NCBI GenBank assembly: GCA_011389685.1
Contig: JAABTV010000036.1
Location: 1 to 37,173, forward strand
DNA: 37,173 bases
Source: Paracoccaceae bacterium
GTDB lineage: Bacteria > Pseudomonadota > Alphaproteobacteria > Rhodobacterales > Rhodobacteraceae
Direction: 5' to 3'
Both the position numbers and the translations under genes were made by a program. This document shows, piece by piece, positions 30,791 through 37,173 of the stretch (within the stretch, counting starts at the first letter, position 1; each line of letters begins with the position of its first letter). The notes under the pieces are model-generated. The model did not search any database. It saw only the letters and a program-made list of their open reading frames with translations, and was not told where the DNA came from.

Positions 30791-33133
30791 TCAACTGGTG
30801 AGACTCGCAAAAAGCTGCGGCAGCTTTTCCGGCAACCGCTCCACGTGATCGACGATCGTGTAGTTGTTCGCCCCGGATATGCGTTTCACGTATGTATCGG
30901 CATGCGGATCGAGGGTCAGGCAATAGCTGTGAACCCCTTTTGAATAGAGCTCCTCGACAGCCTTGCGCGCGTCATGGCGCAAATGCTGGGGATCGCGTTC
31001 GTCGATATCGGCGGGCGCGCCGTCGGTGACAAGGATCAACAGCTTGCGCCGCTCGGGTTGTTTGAGAAGCAGCGCACCGGCATGGCGCATCGCCGCCCCC
31101 ATCCGGGTCGAAAGCCCCCCCCGCATGCCCTGCAACCGCGCCTTGCTCTCGGCGTCGAACCTTTCGCCGAAATCCTTGAACCGCCAGTAATGCACATCAT
31201 GCCGCCCGTCGCTGGCAAAACCATGCAGCGCGAAGGGATCGCCGATACCGTCGATCGCCGTCGCCACCAGCGCCGCCGCCTCGCGGGTAAGTTCCAGAAC
31301 GGTCTTGTCGCTGCCCTCCATCCGGTCATTGGTGCTTTCGGACAGGTCCAGAAGCACCGTCACCGCCAGATCGCGGCTCTTGATCACGTTGCGCATGGTG
31401 ATCCGCTGCGACGGCTGCTCACCCATCCGTATGGCGATCATCGCATCGACTGCGGCGTTGAGGTCGATCTCGTCGCCATCCTCCAGCCCCCTTTGCCGCT
31501 CGACACCCGCCGGGCTCAGCATGTCGACGATCCGCCTGATCCGCTGCACCACCGGCTTGTGATCGTCGAGGATGCGCTCGATCTCGTCCGGGTCTCCCTT
31601 GCCGGGCCGGCGCTCAAATACCGTGGCCCAGTCGGGACGGAACAACTGCACCTGATAATCCCATTCCGGATAGTGACAGGGGGCCGAAATCGGCTCCTTT
31701 CCCCACATCTCGTTGAAACTGGTCACCGCCTCGCCGGCATCTTCATAGGGGCGAAACTCGTCCTTGCAGACCCAGATTTCCTGAGCGTCATCCCCGGCCA
31801 GTTCCGCATCCACCTCATGCGCCATTTCCATGACGGACACGTATTTGCGCACCTGCCGCTGGCTGGCGGAGACATACTCCACCCCCTTGTTCCAGTCGAA
31901 TGCCTCAAACGCCCAGACAAAGCGGTTGTCACAACGATGCGGCAATCGGATCGTGTTGAGAATGCGCAAGGACGGCACGTCGCGGCTTGCCGCAAACAGG
32001 TGAAACAGCTCCATCCCCATGTCCCAGCTGAACATCGGATCATCGCAGCGGGCCGCGATCTCGGCATGAAACCTCGCCCCCAACGCATCGAGCGCCGCAT
32101 GACCCGTCACCGCCGCAGGATCATTCAGCAGCCGCGCGAAGCGCTCCAGCCACCCCACCGTCCCGTGTTCGCAACCGCCCGCATGTCCCGGTGACATGCA
32201 GCGCGCCCACAGCTTTCCCAATCCCGGAAACTCTCGCACCGCGCACCATTCGACCCTTGCATCCTCGATCAGCGCGACAAGGAACATCTGCGCCGGCGAA
32301 AGTTGTTCGGCCGATATTGCCGCCCTGGAATAGACCAGATGCGCCGCCTGATGCGCGGCCATCGCACGATAGAGATCGGGCCCCGAAATCGCATCGTGAT
32401 CGTCCAGTGCGTCCGGCAGGTGCATCACGTGCTGTTCGAGATAAGGCCGGAACCCCTCATGATCCGCCGCCACCGGTCGCAAGAAGAAATCCCGCCCCCA
32501 GAGCGCGCGCAGATAGAAATTGAGCTTACGCTGCGTGTCGATGAAAAGCGTGCCCTTGCGCTCCCTTTGCAGAACCTTGCGGCTATCGGCGCTTTCCAGC
32601 GCGAAATAGGCGGCAAGGTTGCCCGGATCGCGGCGATAGGCATCGGCCCCGAAACTGGCCCAGCGGCGCAACCCCGACAGCGTCAGCTTGCTCAACAATT
32701 CATCTATATTGCCCAGCAAGGGCCGCAGCCCCCGCGACGCCCTGGCCGAAAGCTGATGCACGAGGTTGAGATAGCCGCTCAGCAATTCGCCATCGCCCAG
32801 TCGCCGCGCCACCGTCGGCAGCGAGGCAAAGAGCAGGGCAATCACCTCGCCGCTGGTCATCGACGCAAGCCTGAGCGCCGCACCCACGCAATCGCGGATC
32901 ACGTCCTCACCGACCTCCCTCGCGACCAGCGGCATGTTCTCGAGATAGGCCAGCACCAGATCATGACCGCGCCCCAGCGCACAAAGACCCTTTGCCCCTT
33001 CCATGTAATCCGAAAGCCCGGCCATCGACATCACCCGGGCCGCGTCATGGAACGTGGCCTCAAGCGTGTCGAACAGCTCGGGCGGCGCCTTGGCGAAGCA
33101 GTCGCGATACTCATCGAGATTGACCGGCATCAT
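30791..33133 (-). CDS. cbbO: RuBisCO activase component CbbO (VWA-domain protein)
   Basis: 780 aa. Tandem ATGs at 33133 and 33130 follow GGGAG; the second has better spacing. The N-terminal ~590 residues are the CbbO-specific helical region, with HQAAHLVYSRAAISAEQLSP and EDARVEWCAVREFPGLG. The C-terminal von Willebrand A domain keeps a complete MIDAS: DLSES (Asp596, Ser598, Ser600), Thr676 and Asp704 in VTDGAPAD. In the Q/O activase, CbbO bridges the CbbQ AAA+ ring to inhibited RuBisCO and helps remove tight-binding sugar phosphates. Order cbbL-S-Q-O and form IA RuBisCO match the known IAq arrangement. It is the last gene of the operon, 11 bp after cbbQ. Confidence 0.95.
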   Translation of the reverse strand: MMPVNLDEYRDCFAKAPPELFDTLEATFHDAARVMSMAGLSDYMEGAKGLCALGRGHDLVLAYLENMPLVAREVGEDVIRDCVGAALRLASMTSGEVIALLFASLPTVARRLGDGELLSGYLNLVHQLSARASRGLRPLLGNIDELLSKLTLSGLRRWASFGADAYRRDPGNLAAYFALESADSRKVLQRERKGTLFIDTQRKLNFYLRALWGRDFFLRPVAADHEGFRPYLEQHVMHLPDALDDHDAISGPDLYRAMAAHQAAHLVYSRAAISAEQLSPAQMFLVALIEDARVEWCAVREFPGLGKLWARCMSPGHAGGCEHGTVGWLERFARLLNDPAAVTGHAALDALGARFHAEIAARCDDPMFSWDMGMELFHLFAASRDVPSLRILNTIRLPHRCDNRFVWAFEAFDWNKGVEYVSASQRQVRKYVSVMEMAHEVDAELAGDDAQEIWVCKDEFRPYEDAGEAVTSFNEMWGKEPISAPCHYPEWDYQVQLFRPDWATVFERRPGKGDPDEIERILDDHKPVVQRIRRIVDMLSPAGVERQRGLEDGDEIDLNAAVDAMIAIRMGEQPSQRITMRNVIKSRDLAVTVLLDLSESTNDRMEGSDKTVLELTREAAALVATAIDGIGDPFALHGFASDGRHDVHYWRFKDFGERFDAESKARLQGMRGGLSTRMGAAMRHAGALLLKQPERRKLLILVTDGAPADIDERDPQHLRHDARKAVEELYSKGVHSYCLTLDPHADTYVKRISGANNYTIVDHVERLPEKLPQLFASLTS

Positions 33134-33144
33134 GCGCTCCCGCC

Positions 33145-33957
33145 TCAGGTGACGAAGAATGTCTCCACCGCCGCCTGCAAGGTCTGGCGCATGTCCGGAT
33201 CATCGGTCAGCGGCGTCACCAGCGTCATCTGGCAGGCCGCGACCGGATCCACACCCTCGGCGATCATCTGGCCCGCGTAGACCAGAAGCCGCGTAGATAT
33301 CCCTTCATCCAGCCCATGCCCCTTGAGATTGCGGGTCCGGTGCGCCACCTGCACCAGCCGTTCGGCCTGGCCCGCATCGACCCCGGCCTCGCGGGCCACG
33401 ATCTCGGCTTCGATCGCAGCCTCGGGATAGTCGAAATCAAGCGCCGCAAAACGTTGCTTGGTCGATTGCTTGAGATCCTTCATCAGCGACTGGTAGCCGG
33501 GGTTGTAGGAAATCACCAACTGGAAGTCCGGATGGGCCTCGACAAGCTCGCCCTTCTTGTCGAGCGGCAGGACCCGGCGATGATCGGTCAGCGGATGGAT
33601 CACCACCGTGGTGTCCTGGCGCGCCTCGACCACCTCGTCGAGATAGCAGATCGCCCCGATCCGCGCCGCCATGGTCAACGGCCCGTCCTGCCACCTCGTC
33701 CCGTCCTTGTCGAGCAGGAAGCGCCCCACCAGGTCGCTCGCGGTCATGTCCTCGTTGCAGGCCACGGTGATCAGCGGCCGGCCCAGTTTCCATGCCATGA
33801 ACTCCACGAACCGCGACTTGCCACAGCCCGTCGGCCCCTTGAGCATGACCGGCATCCGCCGTTTGTAGGCCGCCTCGTAAAGCGCCTGCTCATTGGCCAC
33901 GGCGCGATAGAACGGTTCGCTCTTTACCTCGAACGGGCTGGCATCATGCATGCTCAT
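33145..33957 (-). CDS. cbbQ: RuBisCO activase AAA+ ATPase CbbQ (MoxR family)
   Basis: 270 aa. I chose the ATG at 33957, with AGGAG in front; a GTG at 33972 would add five residues containing that ribosome-binding site. Walker A is GPTGCGKS (41-48), and Walker B is AICYLDEV with Asp107 and Glu108. Sensor and arginine-finger regions follow ([22 protein letters not shown]). CbbQ forms a hexamer that, with CbbO, uses ATP to reactivate RuBisCO. It is separated from cbbS by 154 bp holding two hairpins, so expression may be lower than that of the RuBisCO genes. Confidence 0.96.
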   Translation of the reverse strand: MSMHDASPFEVKSEPFYRAVANEQALYEAAYKRRMPVMLKGPTGCGKSRFVEFMAWKLGRPLITVACNEDMTASDLVGRFLLDKDGTRWQDGPLTMAARIGAICYLDEVVEARQDTTVVIHPLTDHRRVLPLDKKGELVEAHPDFQLVISYNPGYQSLMKDLKQSTKQRFAALDFDYPEAAIEAEIVAREAGVDAGQAERLVQVAHRTRNLKGHGLDEGISTRLLVYAGQMIAEGVDPVAACQMTLVTPLTDDPDMRQTLQAAVETFFVT

Positions 33958-34012
33958 CGACCCTCTCCTCACAAATCCCCTGTTTCATCTTGCTGAAAAT
34001 ACTCCGGGGGGT

Positions 34013-34060
34013 GGGTGCAAGATCCCGAAGGGATTTTGCACCCGGGGGGCTGGCCCCCCG
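34013..34060 (-). repeat. Tandem hairpins between cbbS and cbbQ
   Basis: GGGTGCAAGATCCC and GGGATTTTGCACCC (34013-34043) form a 14-bp stem with one mismatch and a GAA loop. GGGGGG-CTGG-CCCCCC (about 34044-34059) follows at once. The flanking word GCTGAAAATACTCCGGGGGG resembles a recurrent Rhodobacteraceae intergenic repeat (from memory). It is likely a processing, stabilising or partial-termination element within the cbb transcript. Confidence 0.6.
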
Positions 34061-34111
34061 CCTGTCGCGACCGGCTTGCCGGGCGAAAATTCATCGCCGC
34101 GCGCTCCGCGA

Positions 34112-34468
34112 TCAGACCGGCTTGCCGCGATAGACCACCATCTCGGTGCCCCTGGACTGCTTGTAATTATCAAACCCCACCAGCCGCACATGATTGTTCG
34201 GATGCGCCTTGTGGCAGGCCTCGGCCTCGGCCAACACGCGATCGATGTCGGTTTCGCCGAACATCGGCAGTTTCCACATGTACCAGTAATGGCCAAAGGC
34301 GTTTTCCGGCTCGGTATGTTCGATCGCCGGGTTCCAGCCCTTGCTCACGATGTATTCCACCTGTTTGCGGATCGCGTCGGAATCCATTTCGGGCAGGTAG
34401 GAGAATGTCTCGAACTTGCGGCTCGTCACGTCGCTCAGGCTCGATTTGTAATCCTGCATCTCACTCAT
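34112..34468 (-). CDS. cbbS: RuBisCO small subunit, form IA
   Basis: 118 aa from the ATG at 34468. Small-subunit motifs: [54 protein letters not shown] and [16 protein letters not shown]. It caps the L8 core to make L8S8 and is required for activity. Size and the loop length are those of form IA without the C-terminal extension of form IC/ID. It lies 51 bp after cbbL. Confidence 0.97.
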   Translation of the reverse strand: MSEMQDYKSSLSDVTSRKFETFSYLPEMDSDAIRKQVEYIVSKGWNPAIEHTEPENAFGHYWYMWKLPMFGETDIDRVLAEAEACHKAHPNNHVRLVGFDNYKQSRGTEMVVYRGKPV

Positions 34469-34519
34469 GGTCTCGGTCCTTCTTGGATTTCAGGGACAGC
34501 CCCACAGGGGCCACCCGGA

Positions 34520-35938
34520 TCAACGGTGTTGCACATCGAGCTTGTCGACCGTGTCGAACTCGAACTTGATCTCTTTCCAGGTCTCCATCGCCATGGCGAG
34601 CTCGGGGCTCGACTTGGCGGCGTTCTGCAGGATGGCCTTGCCCTCCTGCTCGACCGCCACGCCCCGGTTGCGCGCCTCGACGCAGGCCTCGAGCGCCACG
34701 CGGTTGGCCGCGGCCCCCGCCGCATTGCCCCACGGGTGGCCCAGCGTGCCGCCACCGAATTGCAGAACCGCGTCATCGCCGAAGATCGTGACCAGTGCGG
34801 GCATGTGCCAGACATGGATGCCACCGCTCGCCACCGCGAAGGCGCCCGGCATGCTGCCCCAGTCCTGATCGAAGAAGATCCCGCGCGCGCGGTCTTCCTT
34901 GATGTAGCGCTCGCGCAGCAGGTCGATCCAGCCCAGCGTCGATTCCCGGTCGCCCTCAAGCTTGCCCACCACCGTGCCGGTATGCAAATGATCGCCCCCC
35001 GAAAGCCGCAACATCTTGGTGAGCACCCGGAAATGGATACCATGATTGGGGTTGCGGTCGAGAACGGCATGCATGGCGCGGTGGATATGCAACAGCATCC
35101 CGTTGTCCCGGCACCAGTTGGCCAGCCCGGTGTTGGCGGTGAACCCGCCGGTCAGGTAATCATGCATGATGATCGGCGCGCCCAGGGACTTGGCGTGTTC
35201 GGCGCGTTTATACATTTCTTCCGGCGTGGGGGCGGTGACGTTGAGGTAATGGCCCTTGCGCTCGCCGGTTTCCTGTTCGGCCTTGTGGATCGCCTCCATC
35301 ACGAAATCGAACCGCTGGCGCCAGCGCATGAAGGGTTGGGAGTTGACGTTCTCGTCATCCTTGGTGAAATCCAGCCCGCCGCGCAGGCATTCATAGACCG
35401 CGCGGCCGTAATTCTTGGCCGAGAGGCCCAGCTTGGGCTTGATCGTGCAGCCCAGCAGCGGACGGCCGTATTTGTTCATGATGTCGCGCTCGACCTGGAT
35501 GCCCATCGGCGGGCCCCCGCAGGTCATCACATAGGCCAGCGGGATGCGCACATCCTCGAGCCTGAGCGCGCGCACCGCCTTGAAACCGAACACGTTGCCG
35601 ACAAGCGAAGTCAGCACGTTGACAACGGAACCTTCTTCAAACAAATCAATGGGATAGGCGATGAGCGCGTAAAAGGCTTCGTCGTTCCCGGGCACGTCCT
35701 CGATGGCATAGGCGCGGCCCTTGTAATGGTCGAGATCGGTCAGAAGATCGGTCCAGACCGTGGTCCAGGTGCCGGTCGAGCTTTCCGCCGCGACCGCCGC
35801 CGCCGCCTCTTCGCGCGGCACGCCCTCCTGCGGGATCACCTTGAAACAGGCAAGGAAATCAGTGTCTTTCGGGGTGTAATCGGGCATCCAGTAGGTTTCC
35901 CGATAGTCCTTCACCCCCGCGCTATAGGTCTTGGCCAT
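34520..35938 (-). CDS. cbbL: RuBisCO large subunit, form IA
   Basis: 472 aa from the ATG at 35938. All catalytic elements are present: [14 protein letters not shown] (Lys167, Lys169), the carbamylated Lys193 with Asp195 and Glu196 in FTKDDEN, HIHRAMH (His286), His319 in GGDHLHTG, loop-6 Lys326 in GTVVGKLEG, and [10 protein letters not shown]. The opening [19 protein letters not shown] is that of proteobacterial form IA, not form IC/ID. Neighbouring cbbQ and cbbO and the lack of carboxysome genes place it in the cytosolic IAq group. It carboxylates ribulose bisphosphate in the Calvin cycle. Transcription starts in the divergent gap shared with cbbR. Confidence 0.98.
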   Translation of the reverse strand: MAKTYSAGVKDYRETYWMPDYTPKDTDFLACFKVIPQEGVPREEAAAAVAAESSTGTWTTVWTDLLTDLDHYKGRAYAIEDVPGNDEAFYALIAYPIDLFEEGSVVNVLTSLVGNVFGFKAVRALRLEDVRIPLAYVMTCGGPPMGIQVERDIMNKYGRPLLGCTIKPKLGLSAKNYGRAVYECLRGGLDFTKDDENVNSQPFMRWRQRFDFVMEAIHKAEQETGERKGHYLNVTAPTPEEMYKRAEHAKSLGAPIIMHDYLTGGFTANTGLANWCRDNGMLLHIHRAMHAVLDRNPNHGIHFRVLTKMLRLSGGDHLHTGTVVGKLEGDRESTLGWIDLLRERYIKEDRARGIFFDQDWGSMPGAFAVASGGIHVWHMPALVTIFGDDAVLQFGGGTLGHPWGNAAGAAANRVALEACVEARNRGVAVEQEGKAILQNAAKSSPELAMAMETWKEIKFEFDTVDKLDVQHR

Positions 35939-36003
35939 GGATCAACTCTCCTCCGATCGTCTCGCGCATTGCGTGGTCGGATCAGGGCTAGGCCAGAACA
36001 AGA

Positions 36004-36051
36004 ATAATGGACACTAAATTGTTTTTATGTCTATCATATAGAAACCTCTAT
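36004..36051. promoter_or_regulatory. cbbL promoter and CbbR-type half sites
   Basis: This AT-rich part of the 166-bp cbbR-cbbL gap holds three regularly placed half sites: TCTAT (36030-36034), ATAGA (36038-36042) and TCTAT (36047-36051). They make the overlapping palindromes TCTATCATATAGA and ATAGAAACCTCTAT. Toward cbbL, TAGACA (36033-36028), an 18-bp spacer and CATTAT (36009-36004) could be the promoter, overlapping the sites as expected for LysR-type activation. Confidence 0.5.
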
Positions 36052-36104
36052 TCCAGACCCCGAAACAGGCGAACCGCCCCGAAACCGCAGGAAAAACCCG
36101 CGCC

Positions 36105-37046
36105 ATGATCCATCCGACTCTTCAGCAGATGCGCCTGTTTGCCGCGGTGGCGCGGCATCGCAGTTTCACCCGTGCGGCGGAGGAGGTGCATTTGACGCAG
36201 CCTTCGGTTTCGATGCAGGTCAGGAGGCTGGAGGAAAAACTTGGCGTTTTTCTTACCGAGCAGATCGGCAAGACGATGCATCTCACCGCGGCGGGCGAGG
36301 CGGTGTTCGCGGCCTGCAGCGATGTGCTCGGCCGGATCGACGGGTTGGAGACCACGCTCGACGACATGCGCGGCGAGATCGCGGGTCCGCTCAAGCTCTG
36401 CGTGGTCTCGACCGCCAAATACGTGCTGCCGCAGCTTCTGGGCAGTTTCACACGGCGTTATCCGCAGGTGGCGCCCCGGCTTGAAATCACCAATCGCGAC
36501 ACGCTTCTGGCGCGGCTCATGGGCAACGAGGACGATATCTATGTCACCGGCCAGGTGCCCGAGGGGTTCGACGTGCGCGACGATCCGTTCCTGGAAAACG
36601 TGATCGTGGTCGTGGCCCGCCCCGACAACCCCTTGGCGAAACGCCAGAAAATCCCCCTCGCGCGGCTGGCGCAAGAGGCCATCATCCAGCGTGAACCCGG
36701 CTCGGGCACGCGCGGGGCGGTCGAGCGGCTGTTCGCCGCCGAGGGGATCGCCCTGCCCGCGCATATGGAGCTCGATGACAGCGAGGCGATCAAGCAGGGG
36801 GTGATTTCGGGGCTGGGCGTGGCGTTCCTGTCGCTGCATTCGCTGCGGCTGGAACTGGCGGCGGGCGAGCTGGTGATGCTGGATGTGGTGCAGTTTCCGT
36901 TGCGGCGGCGGTGGTATGCGGTGCACCGGCGGGGCAAGCATCTGTCGAACGCGGCGCAGGCGTTTCTGGATTACCTGCTCGATGAGGGCGAGGCCGAGGT
37001 GGCGCATCTGTTGCCGCTGGACAGAGGCGGCGCGGGGGCGGGTTAA
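36105..37046 (+). CDS. cbbR: LysR-family regulator CbbR
   Basis: 313 aa from the ATG at 36105. The N-terminal helix-turn-helix is standard LysR: LQQMRLFAAVARHRSFTRAA then HLTQPSVSMQVRRLEEKLG. The effector domain begins near residue 95 (GPLKLCVVSTAKYVLPQLLG), with QREPGSGTRGAVERLF and VISGLGVAFLSLHSLRLEL matching CbbR and related CysB-like regulators. The divergent position next to cbbL is diagnostic: CbbR activates the cbb operon in response to Calvin-cycle metabolites or redox state. The glycine-rich C-terminal tail is unusual but short. Confidence 0.94.
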   Translation: MIHPTLQQMRLFAAVARHRSFTRAAEEVHLTQPSVSMQVRRLEEKLGVFLTEQIGKTMHLTAAGEAVFAACSDVLGRIDGLETTLDDMRGEIAGPLKLCVVSTAKYVLPQLLGSFTRRYPQVAPRLEITNRDTLLARLMGNEDDIYVTGQVPEGFDVRDDPFLENVIVVVARPDNPLAKRQKIPLARLAQEAIIQREPGSGTRGAVERLFAAEGIALPAHMELDDSEAIKQGVISGLGVAFLSLHSLRLELAAGELVMLDVVQFPLRRRWYAVHRRGKHLSNAAQAFLDYLLDEGEAEVAHLLPLDRGGAGAG

Positions 37047-37064
37047 CGCGGCCAATTCCTTGAT

Positions 37065-37115
37065 AACAGGGGGGTGTTTCCCGGCTGCTGCCCGGCTGCA
37101 ATGCGTGCACCCCCC
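37065..37115. repeat. Dispersed intergenic repeat, related copy C
   Basis: After cbbR, GGGGGGTG and CACCCCCC flank CCCGGCTGCTGCCCGGCTGC, the reverse-strand form of the GCAGCCGGG units of copies A and B. The GGGTTAACGCG word also occurs twice nearby (37039-37049 and 37162-37172). Copy C is inverted relative to A and B and less similar. Confidence 0.35.
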
Positions 37116-37173
37116 GCGCCCGAATCGCGTGGCGGCGCAGGTGTTGACGCGGCGTGCGGTTGGGTTAACGCGA

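Noticed and set aside
33950..36007. 685-codon plus-strand frame
   Set aside because: Antisense to cbbS and cbbL, whose identity is certain.
1..37173. CRISPR array, tRNA, rRNA, insertion sequence or prophage genes
   Set aside because: Looked for direct repeats with spacers, cloverleaf ends, transposase or integrase motifs; none were found.

Overview
This 37.2 kb window is very GC-rich. Its gene families are those of an alphaproteobacterium of the Rhodobacteraceae/Roseobacter group: a DUF2125 protein, an LpxR-family protein, a Hint-domain protein with the characteristic N-terminus, a TRAP transporter, a MotA/TolQ-like plus coiled-coil pair, and form IA RuBisCO with CbbQ/CbbO. The species cannot be named from the sequence. 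Because of the GC bias, almost every gene has a long antisense shadow frame; these were left out.

Layout. (1) 1-8300, housekeeping: a partial coiled-coil peptidoglycan-binding protein and its ExbB/MotA-like partner, a ChaC-type gamma-glutamylcyclotransferase, a divergent DUF2125 gene, a 358-bp convergent spacer full of structured DNA, then hisC-tyrA-extensin as an overlapping unit, and rpsD with a clear promoter and terminator. (2) 8305-12210: a Hint-domain protein, an LpxR-type outer-membrane protein, and an acetolactate-synthase-like TPP enzyme with its own promoter. (3) 12236-21412: a tightly packed minus-strand operon reading iclR, E1 alpha, E1 beta, TPP enzyme, dctP-dctQ-dctM, SDR, [127-bp inverted-repeat element], SDR. 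It looks like an uptake and catabolic unit for an organic acid or alpha-ketol. It has E1 genes but no E2 or E3. (4) 21506-23627: an unrecognised protein built from two copies of one module (GSHGG/NDAG/MSxEIGSA), divergent from iclR and convergent with an MmgE/PrpD gene. (5) 23966-30766, aromatic catabolism: a 3-hydroxybenzoate 6-hydroxylase, gentisate dioxygenase and fumarylpyruvate hydrolase set with a divergent MarR regulator, followed by a crotonase, a second MarR and a feruloyl-CoA-synthetase-like gene. That last gene is interrupted by one in-frame amber codon. (6) 30791-37046: cbbO-cbbQ-cbbS-cbbL with divergent cbbR, a non-carboxysomal form IA (IAq) RuBisCO unit.

How the genes work together. 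The cbb operon suggests facultative CO2 fixation, but no other Calvin-cycle genes are in the window. The aromatic cluster would take 3-hydroxybenzoate to fumarate and pyruvate; maleylpyruvate isomerase is missing here. The crotonase and CoA ligase could feed hydroxycinnamates into it, but the ligase appears inactivated. The IclR operon pairs a TakP-like TRAP importer with TPP enzymes that act on 2-oxo acids or ketols.

The points most worth a second look are the duplicated-module orphan protein, the amber-interrupted CoA ligase, the E2-less E1/TPP/TRAP operon, an SDR lacking its catalytic lysine, and several structured intergenic elements. One of those carries a perfect G-quadruplex motif inside a hairpin loop.
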